A DNA stretch of 64,000 bases from assembly GCA_029168955.1 (NCBI GenBank), contig JAPDOI010000434.1, forward strand, positions 1 to 64,000. Reading direction: 5' to 3'. The position numbers and the translations under genes are program-made. Shown in pieces: positions 55,122 to 64,000 of this stretch (its first letter is position 1; each line of letters starts with the position of its first letter). The notes beneath the pieces are model-generated. The model searched no databases, had not been told where the DNA came from, and saw only the letters and a program-made list of their open reading frames with translations. This DNA is from Aplectana chamaeleonis. Lineage: Eukaryota; Nematoda; Chromadorea; Rhabditida; Cosmocercidae.

Positions 55122-56413
55122 GGATGTGCGTAATAGAAATTTTGTGATTCGTTAGTCGTTCAACCGGCCAAAACCCTCGTTAGTCGTTAATCGTTAGTCG
55201 TTAAAAATCTAGGCTTTGAAAACAAGCACAACTGAGGCAGAAAAAAAACCTTATGAATAGAAAAAAGGAAGGCATGAAGAGATGTATGTTTTTGAATCAT
55301 CCATGGCCATTTAAGACACAAATCATTCCTTGTTAGAGAACCTAGTTCGAACTGCAACCCTGTATATACATAAATAAAAATATCTCCCTAACCACTCGGA
55401 CATCGCTGCACGAAACCTTGTACTCGAGAGTGTGTGTTTATCGATTTTTGTCATTTTTTTCGGTAACAAAACAAACAAAATGGGAAACCGAGACAATCTA
55501 GAACTCTGTTTTTTTTTTCAATGCAAAATTTGCCATTCTGCACTATATGATGCTCTTTGAGATCTACCCGATGGTGTCAACACAGAGAATCGCACCGACT
55601 CTGCACGAATTGTTCTTTGCTCAGCGTCGCGAGCCGAGCGCTTACGTGGTTTAGAGCTTGTTCCCATAATGGGGAAAAGTCGGAAATTAGCAGTGAAAAT
55701 TTTACCCCTGAGAGGTCGCAGCACCACTTTATAGAAACCCCATATCTCAAATTTATGACAGAAATTCGAAGGACGGCTCCCTTTACAATCCAATCATCGG
55801 ATACAGTTCCTGTAGTTGTGGCCTGCAGGCACCGCTCCATCTTATCACCTCTGATAGTGCCCTCTGCAAAGATCTCCGCTGGAGCCGGTGAGTGCCGCAA
55901 CCGTTTCAGTGAGCCTACCATAAAGTAGCGCGACCGACACGAAGTAGCACAAGGCCGGAATCATACTTCCCGCGACCAGCGACGGCGACTGTGCACATCA
56001 GGTATATCGATTTTCGGTCGATATACATGGTAAACATTGCGTCGCGTCGCTCGTCGTTGGAAGTATGATCCCGGCCTAAATGCTGCGCCTAACCTTGCGC
56101 AAAGTTCGGTTGGGATTTTAATATGGGGCTTCCAGAACTGCGAAGCTGTGTCAGTAGATATAATAAACACTCGCAGCTACGGTTATTTTGAACCATTCAA
56201 TTAGAACAACCAACACGGCAGTATGTATCAATCCTGGTGTAATCCTTGGGTTGGAGCGCGATTTGAATGATTATTGACTTTCTAACGAATTTTGGGATTG
56301 CTTACGAAAATATTTTTATTTTCGTTAGTCGTTAGTCGTTAGTCGTAACACCCAAAAAGCCCGTTAGTCGTTAAATTCGGTAGTCGTTAGTCGTAATTAC
56401 GCACATCCCTGAC
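55122..56413. mobile_element. hAT-like non-autonomous element with GTTAGTCGTT subterminal repeats
   Basis: TIRs CAGGGATGTGCGTAAT (left) and ATTACGCACATCCCTG (right). Inside both ends are multiple GTTAGTCGTT units (55150-55202 and 56322-56395) in opposite-end positions, as expected for transposase-binding subterminal repeats. The CAGGG start suits hAT, but the 8-bp flanks do not match, so the assignment is tentative. No transposase is recognised, and it carries a nested palindrome. Confidence 0.65.
55953..56076. mobile_element. 124-bp palindromic mini-element
   Basis: GGCCGGAATCATACTTCCCG and GGAAGTATGATCCCGGCC are complementary ends, with a central ATCGATTTTCGGTCGAT. A relative lies at 61202-61356. 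Confidence 0.75.
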
Positions 56414-56632
56414 TGGCACTCTCTCGGCCGGCCAAAGTGCAAACTGGCTATCTCTGCGCCTCCGCGGAGAGGGATTATTTACAGCTTTGGCTGTCTCTAG
56501 GAAGGCAATGACTGATAACGCTATCAAATATCCGATATAGGAAAAAAATCAATTTTCATGAATGATTCTCGAGTGGCTCCCCTGAACAAAGGTTGCACCC
56601 GGGGATGAATCTTTGAAGTAATCGATTCTTGA

Positions 56633-57599
56633 AGGCAGTGTTCACGATGATTTTTGTTCCCGAATTTTCCACTCAAAACAATGCGTTGGCCACCAAGTGT
56701 TACCAAAATTACGAAGAAAAGGCTAGAAACGCACATAAACGTCCTGTTTCAGTGACACTATTCTGTGGCCTGGACTAGTTGTCCGGTCGGATGAACATAT
56801 TCACGGTGGTTGTCACCGATAAAAAATGGGGCTAATGAAAAACGGAAGAATATTCTAGGCAAAACAGTATTAGTTGGTGTACATCGGTGGATCAGTGGTA
56901 GAATGCTCGCCTGCCACGCGGGCGGCCCGGGTTCGATTCCCGGCCGATGCACCATAACTGGACTGTATCACTTTCCAGTTGTGGTTTGGTGGTTCATCCA
57001 TTACTTTCCCTTCACATTCAACGTAGTCTTTCTTTTATAGGTTTATTCGTTACACATAATTTACATACACACTCTCAGAGCAACTACAGTTATCATTTGT
57101 TCTTCAGGGTCGTTTGTGTGTGTATCTTGTTTATGTTATCTGTTTCTTGTGTTCGTCTCGTATTGGATGTATGTCGGTGGCGTGTCCGCCTCTTGGCGGT
57201 GGAACGCCTAGGGAGGGATACTCGTATCCCTCGTAATGCGCCGACCCAGTGGTTATGAACAGGGTGCTTTTATACCATCCAAGTGGGCGGTACGCTATTG
57301 CACTCATGAACGCCGAGTCAGTGTGATAGCTAAAAATATCATGAATGGAATTCATGACAGAGTTCGAAGCAAAGAACGGAGCAACACTGAGTAGAGAATT
57401 GCAAAAGACGGCTCCACATACGATTTCATTGTCACAACAAACAGTTCCTGTGAGAGTAAAGAGGCGCGGTGAGAGTAAGGGATTTCGTGTCCTTCTGGTG
57501 CGTTTTCCTCGATTTCTTCGTCATTTCAGTTGTACCAGGGGGCCAAACAATTGAGTTAGCTATCGATATCAAAATCAATGATTAACGTGAACACTGTCT
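56633..57599. mobile_element. TTAA-type TIR element, long subfamily, with a tRNA-headed insertion
   Basis: Left end AGGCAGTGTTCACGATGATT after TTGA; right end CGTGAACACTGTCT before TTAA (57600-57603). Homology to the reversed 46492-47574 element runs to about 56875, stops exactly where the tRNA-like sequence begins, and resumes near 57358. Confidence 0.7.
56881..56951 (+). tRNA. tRNA-Gly(GCC)-like gene or tRNA-derived insertion head
   Basis: 71 nt that fold as a tRNA: acceptor ACATCGG/CCGATGC, D-arm with AGTGGTAGAAT, anticodon arm CTCGC-CTGCCAC-GCGGG with anticodon GCC (56913-56915), and T-arm CCCGGGTTCGATTCCCGG. Except at two sites it matches the canonical eukaryotic tRNA-Gly(GCC). Position 1 is A, giving an A:C mismatch with position 72, and the A-box has TGGATCAGTGG where a pyrimidine is usual. 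The bases after the discriminator are CCA, which nuclear tRNA genes do not encode. It could be functional, but a retro-derived copy heading an inserted sequence is equally plausible. Confidence 0.75.
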
Positions 57600-57716
57600 T
57601 TAAATTAATCCGCTGAAAGGCGTTGTTGGCTGTGCTCTTTCCATGCGGTGATTCAGGAGAACCAGCTAACAAGTTGGTTACATGCTAATTATCAAATGGT
57701 TCCAGAATGTCGTATT

Positions 57717-58176
57717 AGGCAGTGTTCACGATAAATCCTGGATGTTCAGCTTCTTACGGATTATGATAGGCCAAGAGCTTACTGTAACAGCAGCGTCAGA
57801 AAGAACTGCAGAAAATGACGAGAAAGCACTTTTTTCCGCCTAAGCACGACCTCTTGTGTGACGTCATATTTTTGAGAATGTACATATTGACCGGTGTGAG
57901 GGAATAAAGTCTTTCCATGTGATAACGTGATCCACCTAATCCACTGCTACTTTTCGAAGCCATTACCTTTGCTGACCGGCTGTTTACGCGTTCAAGCTTC
58001 TTCAGAAAAGGGTTTGTTTGGGAGGTGGGGTGGCCCAATGGGTTGACTGGCCCACGCAATTTTCACCCACTTCCCGATGATTTTTCGGGATTCTCTCTTC
58101 ACTGTTTTCATCGGTAGGTCCTAAAGCTCACGCTTCTGTGAGAAAATTGGAGGTTTTTCCCTCGTGAACACTGCCT
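57717..58176. mobile_element. TTAA-type MITE, separate subfamily
   Basis: Left end AGGCAGTGTTCACGATAAAT after ATT, right end CTCGTGAACACTGCCT before TTAA (58177-58180). An interior GGGTGGCCCAATGGGTTGACTGGCCCACG block is also present in 23647-24107 (about 23955-23990). Confidence 0.8.
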
Positions 58177-58180
58177 TTAA

Positions 58181-59368
58181 GAGTCGTAGATGCGAAGAGG
58201 TTGTTTTCCAAAAAAAATCAACCAAGAAAATGGAGAAAACATTCCCAGTATCACACCTCTAGCTGAATGGGTTTCTCAAAGCAAAATCAGTCTGGCGCTT
58301 GCCGGAACGCTCTAACAAAAAGGAACATCAGGAAAGTGGAGTGGGGGAGTCTACAAAGAATTAAAAATATTTTTAAAGAGCCGATTTCCGTGGAGAAAAT
58401 TTTTAGGTTTCCGAAACCGACCGTTGTGGTATTTTACATGGAAGAGCCTCAGGATCTTCGAAGAGGGACCTGTACTTGGTTGAGAAGGTTTATGCGTTGG
58501 TATGTAATTGCACTTGCTACTGCACTTTCATTAGTTTACGTTTCTGATTAGCAAATTGAAACCGTTTGTGTGAATTTACTAATATTATGTCTTCTTTTGA
58601 AAAATAGGTATTGAGTGCACGAATCTGTATTCGTACTAGAATAGAACCGAAGGAAGATAAGTCATTTTCAAAACCACAAAGTCTTCTACATATGAAGAAT
58701 AGCAAAACGGTCTGTTTTTGCGAGTTAAAAGTTTCAGCCACGAGATTCCATTCTCGGGAAATATACTTTTTTGCAGCCTCATCCACTCCTCTTTCCGATT
58801 ACTCTTTTTTTGTTGGAATGTTTCTGTCAGCAGGGAATTACATTTGCTGGATAGATCTTCTTTCTGATAGAACGTACTTTACTTTTTTGTTTTTTATTAC
58901 ATGCGTAATCCGCAGCGCTAGCAAAGAATTCAGTGATTTTGTTGATGAGTGCTTTGAAAAAAAGCGTTGTTTTGTTCCCAATCAATCGGAAATAAAAATA
59001 TTGGTAGAACTCTAAGAAATTGTTCTATAGGAAATGTGACTACAGGTGTAACTGTGATTACAGCCTCAGCATCCACATAGGCGAAGCCGTCGTGGCTGTT
59101 CGCCAGAATATACATCGAAGCTCCAATCATCCGAGAGATGCCAGTCGATGGCACAGTAGTAGCGTCTTTTTTTTGTGAAAAACACCGGAACCGTTGAGAA
59201 TTGGTTTAGTTTTCTCTCTCTCACCACACATCAATACACCTAAAGTCTTTATCGAAGATGCACGCAGGAATAACTAGAAAAAGGGAGAATTACAAAAAAA
59301 AAGAATCAACAGAGAAAATATCATTTTCTCTTGTTATTTCTGAGTGTATCCATTGTAAAGACCACAGG
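58181..59368. other. no gene confirmed; two longish open frames
   Basis: Open frames at 58267-58551 (94 codons, with a hydrophobic C-terminal segment YVIALATALSLVYV) and 58611-59015 (134 codons) are longer than chance suggests in AT-rich DNA. They match no family I know and have no clear exon borders, so no product is claimed. Confidence 0.25.
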
Positions 59369-59373
59369 TTTAA

Positions 59374-59832
59374 AGGCAGTGTTCACAATAAGAATCGTTT
59401 CTCTGCTTTTTTGCCTATCTTGAAGACGGCCCCATGCTGATTCCAATGATGTTTTTGAGTTATGGTCCCTCAAAGATTGAGCTAAATAAACATGGTGGAC
59501 GAGTTGTCCGAGGCTTGTAACTTCCGTCTTTTGCAGCCCATGTATGCGAGCTGACCAGAGTAAAGAGAGAAGTTGAGCATGAAGGGAAGAACGGGGCTAT
59601 TGATCGGAAACCATCGCTCATCTCACGATCTCGAGCATTCATTTGTTCACGTCGGTGGGCGTGGAAAGTCCATCTGGGTGTGACGAGCTGACTGGTGTCC
59701 AACTTTGAGGGCCGTAGAGGACCGTTCCAAGCTCAATTTTCTTAGTTTTTTCAACGTTAGGGTTGCGCTAGGCCCCGCAGCTAACGATCTCCACCAAAAA
59801 ATCAGACATGGTTTTTATCGTGGACACTGCCT
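59374..59832. mobile_element. TTAA-flanked MITE
   Basis: TTAA at 59370-59373 and 59833-59836. Ends AGGCAGTGTTCACAATAAGA and ATCGTGGACACTGCCT. It matches 24112-24596 over almost its whole length. Confidence 0.9.
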
Positions 59833-60180
59833 TTAAAGATAATGTTTGTGTGTAGGGTGAAAATCACTAGTTTTCAACGTCGCCTATGTTTTGAGTGACT
59901 GCACGTTTGAACCACGTGTAATGCTGTGTATAACTTGCTGGTTCAATAGCATTCTATCATAAGTTGTTTATTCTTTTTGACCGTGTCAAGTGAGCTGAAA
60001 CTTTCTCAGGCAAATTAAGCACGATTCGATCAATACTATGTTTCTTTCTCAGGAACCTCAGATAGTAATGTGTAGGAGGAAAAATAAATCTTATAGTACT
60101 TCGAAAATAGTTGCGCAACCGTTTTTTTTTTCTTTCGACACACCCTACAACGTTTCTGAAAGGTTCAAATCTGTTGTTAA

Positions 60181-60612
60181 AGGCAGTGTTCACGATAAAT
60201 ATCACACCCTAGTTCGACCCAAAAATGGGATTGCTTGGTCTTGAGGTAACTAATAGTGAAGAAACAGCGCAAAAAAAACGTTAAGAATAAGCCAAAATAA
60301 CGGTTTCTAACGTTCAGGGCGTGGACGAGAATTATGGGCCCTGCTGTTTTCCGCAAGCGCGCGCTAATCGCGAAATGTGCGCGAATCCATCGGGCTGAAC
60401 GCAGCAGAGTTGTTTGGCAATGCGCCATCGAACACGTGCGCGGCGCCGCAAGCTCGTCCGAGTGGTGGGCGCACTGGGATAACTTTCAAAGCCGTTTTTA
60501 TCGATTTCTGGCCCGTTTTCGCTGCTTTCTTCTGTCCTATCCTCCCCAGCATGTGCCACCTTAGTGTTTCATACTGAAACCTCAAGAACGAGATCCATAG
60601 TGAACACTGTCT
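60181..60612. mobile_element. TTAA-flanked MITE
   Basis: TTAA at 60177-60180 and 60613-60616. Ends AGGCAGTGTTCACGATAAAT and TAGTGAACACTGTCT. Same subfamily as 48382-48849 (AAAAATGGGATT, GCCAAAATAACGGTTTCT, AAATGTGCGCGAATC). Confidence 0.9.
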
Positions 60613-61079
60613 TTAACGTGGAGCTGCTGACGGAACACGAGATTTCTATTCGAGTCTAGTCGACACACTAAGTATGTGTATACTCTAATCCGGAGTGAAA
60701 TTTGCTCGGGTCCATTGCGTGCGTGCGCGTATGCTCATGGTTAAGTTTATCTTATTTACGCAGGGTTAATGCACAACAATAAGATACAAAAAAGAACAAC
60801 TTAGAAAAGAAAACGCAGAAAAAAATGCACCAATGAGCATTCACATAGCAACATGATACCACGCATTTAAGAAAAAACCTTTAATGGTCCATCCTATAAA
60901 ACTAGGAAATTTCATAGCGGAAAAGACTTTCTAATATTTCACGGCTGGATTTTTTAGGAGGCAGAAAATCAGAGTTTCTTCTAACTTTCCTGTGGGCGCT
61001 TCCGGCTCTGTGAGGGAACGATCTCACCCTAAAGTCAGTGGTAAGCTTTGTCGCTGTCAGGAGCGACGGTCATGACACT

Positions 61080-61195
61080 TGGCACAAATCGCGGCGGGAC
61101 CAGCATCGGAGCAACCACATTAGCCGTCGTAGGGGCAGTTGCTGCGCGTCCGTCGCAGCGATGTGTTGCGGATGGCTGACATACTCCAAATATGC
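61080..61195. repeat. dispersed repeat, inverse of 4945-5085
   Basis: Its reverse complement contains GTATGTCAGCCATCCGC and GACGGACGCGCAGCAACTG, matching 4945-5085. Confidence 0.5.
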
Positions 61196-61201
61196 CGGAA
61201 A

Positions 61202-61356
61202 GGCCGGGATCATACTTCCAGCGACGAGCGACGCGACGCAATGTTTACCATCCATATCGGCCAAAAATCGATATGGCTGTTGTGCGCCTCCACAGCGGGC
61301 GGTCGCTGTCGCTATGCAAAGCGACACGACCGTGAGTCGCAGAAGTATACCGGGCC
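61202..61356. mobile_element. 155-bp palindromic mini-element
   Basis: Ends GGCCGGGATCATACTTCC and AGAAGTATACCGGGCC, central ATCGATATGG. Related to 55953-56076. It sits directly beside the dispersed repeat at 61080-61195. Confidence 0.7.
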
Positions 61357-61359
61357 TAA

Positions 61360-62910
61360 CCTTACTTTTCGGCGGACTTAGGAATATGTTTGCCCCTTCG
61401 CCTTTATTATTAGACGCCACGAATTCAAAATAGGGCTCAACGCTGTACATGCTCGGATTATTTATTATTCAGGAGTCAGAGCAAATTTCGCGCCGGAATG
61501 GAGAATATGATGGAAAATAATCCTTCTGGCGACAAAGAAATTGCTTTTTGAATAGCGTGTCCCACAAGTGAGACACGTAATCGTGAATGGATTAAATGCT
61601 CCCTCCGTGGGTACCGAAAATGATTGAACGCGATTCAGAAAATAATAGACAGTGTTGATTCCCTTTAATATTGATCCCAAGGTTGAATGCCCTTTACGTG
61701 TTTTGCGACGCTCACAGAAAGGGACAAGGGCATTTTCCCACTAATATTTATGACAGTGGAGGCGCCACTGCAGAGGAAGTGAAATCGGTTTCTTCGTCAA
61801 AGAGTGTGCTGTGCGAGCCGCTCTCACTTAGCGTCATGGTGTCAAAATGAGCCTCTCCAGTGACGCTTGTTACTGACAGCTGCCATTTTTTCGCTCCTTC
61901 GTAGACGAACATTAACCTCAGTATTTATTTGTTTGTTGTGCTGCAGATAATCAAAAAGCAAGCCATGTGTCACACAGCATGTGAGAAAGGAGATATGTGC
62001 ACATATTTGGAAACTTGATGCTGAATTGTTAATAACCCCGGCGAATACTACGGAAAAGGTGAGGAAACGTCGACTGCATATTATACTCGTTCTAAATAAA
62101 ATTAATATCGAATATCCGAGTTTTCGACTGTTGCAGGATATCACACTTTTTCGAATAAAAAGTCTTTTTATCCGACTGAAACAGTTATGATACTCATCCG
62201 AACATCCGATTCTCAACAAGTATACGGCACACACGTAACCTTTTTTTCCACAAATGATTTCCTGATGTGGACTATGTCTCATTTTTATCGTGAGACTTCA
62301 TGCTAGAGAGCATTTCATTGTGCTTCCTTACGTTTATTGATCATGTCACGGTCACGGCTTGAGTGCCAAAAAAAACTGCGAAAAAAACGAAAAAGGCGCA
62401 AATTTCTTCTGGAGAATGAGTTGATCACCGAGTTAAGCGAAGGATTTCATCGGCGAAAACATTTTTATTTCTTCAAAACCTTATTTATCAGTAGCTCACT
62501 CGCAACAATTTCGGTAGGGGCTGTAGCCATAATTGAAGGCTTTAAACCCGTATTTTGTTTGAACTACCCGGTTTGAAGCATTTTCCCTAGAACCTGGGGG
62601 TCACTCATGCACATACACTCGATTTCGAAGCGATCTGGCACAAACCAGTGTCCTCTCCTTCCTAACCATGTTCAAAGTCACCTTTCGCTGTCGAGAATGA
62701 TTTGGGTGAGCAAAGGCTCTTCGGGCACAAGAGTTTTTGAATTTTGCTCCATTGGAAAGTTTTTACGAGGGAAGTATACAAAGCGTAGGTCGGATCTACG
62801 GAAACGAATTGGCTTGTTAGTATCTCTTGTACATCTGTAGTAAAACTTCGCGGTACCCCGTCCCGAGCCGCTGGTTCCGAGAAGTTATAAGCCCGAATCG
62901 GTAGTTTTTT
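61360..62910. other. no gene confirmed
   Basis: Several 70-146-codon open frames on both strands (for example 61842-62282 minus, and 62337-62576 plus with a Lys/Arg-rich start and a hydrophobic segment) resemble no family I know. No exon structure is evident. Confidence 0.25.
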
Positions 62911-62916
62911 AGACTT

Positions 62917-63990
62917 TTTGTACCCTCCAAAACGTTGGGTAAACTTTCGAAAATCTGGAAATGAACCTCATAATCGTGTTCAACGCCAAAAGCAACCCCT
63001 CTGAACAAAGGTCGGCTGTACGCACATTTTCCGAACTTTGCGCAGGCTGATAGCGTTTTGGACTTGTACGGATTCTCGGTTGAGCGGTTTTATCAGTCAG
63101 GGGTTCTGAAAGCAATTAAAAAAATTCCAGATTTGACTTAATATCCTAGCAGGGGGTTATTTGGGGGTGGGCTGATCACGAATCCGATACTTATTTGTCA
63201 AGTTTTCAATGTTTTCGGCTTAATTCGCTCAATGCATCCCACCGGGGAAAAATTTTGAGGGGAAAACGCCACTTTCGAGACTTCCGGAATTCTCGGTTAC
63301 ATGCGTCTCAAAATCTTTTGTTGAAGGTACAGTACCGAGCATATTTTTGTGTGCGGCGTTTTTTGCGCTCACACAGCGCCGCATTGCCATAACTCACTTC
63401 AAAGTTGACGAAATGAGTTTTTCATGTGGTTTTCGTGCTCCTCTCAGTCAGGGGAATGTAACGGTTTGTGTGAAAAGCACTTTTGGCTTCGGTATTTTGT
63501 TAAAAAATGTGTATTTCCTTCTAAAATTCACATCGACCACAGGTCAAAACGTGACAGATTTTTGCTATCATGGCCGTCTGATCAGTTCATAATAAGGAGT
63601 TCAGAAAGCAAATACGCAATTTTCGACGAAATTCTAGAGTTGAGTCTATCATTTTTTAACACTATCGTATAGGACTAAATGAAAGCAATCCAGAAATCAC
63701 TTCAGAATTGAAATCGTACTCTTTTGAAGCAAGTTATGGTGTTGCGGCGCTTTGTGAGCGCAAACAACGCCGCGAAACGCTTTTTTGCAAAACATTTGCT
63801 CGGTACTGTACTTTGATGTACTTAACACGAATCTGAGGTCCGTTTGCCGATTTTGAAAAGATTACGGTAACTATACTGTAGTTTGATCAAAGTCTCAGAT
63901 TTGACCCAAAATTTGTATACGGGGTTATTCAGGGTGGTGAATACGAACTTGATGTCCATTTGTTATTATTATTATTATTTATTGACGTGG
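62917..63990. repeat. dispersed repeat family, several partial copies
   Basis: Recurring phrases are GGGGGTTATTTGGGGGTGGG, CACGAATC(T/C)GA, GGTCCGTTTGCCGATTTTG and GCGCCGC..TGCGCTCACA. They appear in both orientations; compare the GCGCTCACACAGCGCCGC block near 63365-63382 with GTGAGCGCAAACAACGCCGC near 63754-63773. Probably one or two old elements. Confidence 0.45.
63962..63982. repeat. (TTA)n microsatellite
   Basis: Six or seven TTA units followed by TTTATTGACG at the window edge. Confidence 0.85.
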
Positions 63991-64000
63991 AAGCGTAGTC

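Noticed and set aside
61465..61680. CLTCGTRY...HH zinc-finger-like stretch in a minus-strand open frame
   Set aside because: Spacing between Cys and His pairs does not fit C2H2 fingers and there is no gene context.

Overview
The window looks like a gene-poor, repeat-saturated stretch of a nematode chromosome, most likely a strongylid (clade V, hookworm-like) parasite. This rests on three things: an RTE-type endonuclease/reverse transcriptase of the kind abundant in hookworm genomes (recalled family knowledge, not searched), a short nematode-style splice acceptor (TTTTACCAG) before the one convincing host-type exon, and very dense short TIR elements. I found no complete host protein-coding gene. 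The only host-type signals are one exon resembling the zinc-binding C-terminus of PrimPol (27359-27468) and a tRNA-Gly(GCC)-like sequence (56881-56951) that heads an insertion.

Layout. 0.3-2.2 kb: decayed non-LTR retrotransposon. 2.3-7.1 kb: a palindrome, degenerate GC-rich tandem repeats and old TTAA-flanked elements. 7.9-18.7 kb: a duplicated block in which two ~2-kb minisatellites (period about 42 bp) sit between shared flanks; each copy also carries a palindromic element, and its spacer is inverted between copies. 18.8-21.2 kb: a third minisatellite, period about 41 bp, with the palindrome TGACGTCA in most units. 21.2-33.4 kb: MITEs, palindromes, a second non-LTR remnant, the PrimPol-like exon and a 2-kb TA-flanked TIR element filled with nested insertions.

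34.1-43.2 kb holds the best-resolved structure: an LTR retrotransposon with ~420-bp LTRs, gag, zinc knuckle and a retropepsin-like region but no visible RT, RNase H or integrase. It carries four later insertions: a 493-bp TTA-flanked MITE in the 5' LTR, a second 493-bp copy in inverse orientation inside the protease ORF, a full RTE-type retrotransposon splitting the 3' LTR (duplicated AGTCC), and a different, TTAA-flanked MITE at the same TTAA in the 3' LTR that the first MITE hit in the 5' LTR.

43.2-64 kb: a CR1/Jockey-like retrotransposon with a (TAAA)n-type tail, about ten elements of one TTAA-specific TIR family (TIR AGGCAGTGTTCACGAT), an inverted copy of the 31.5-33 kb repeat block carrying its own TIR insertion, a hAT-like element, the tRNA-headed insertion, and AT-rich sequence (53.2-54.8 kb) where I recognise nothing. 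The genes do not form a pathway; what the window records is the order of nested insertions, duplication and inversion. Alignments were done by eye, so repeat edges not fixed by a target duplication are approximate.
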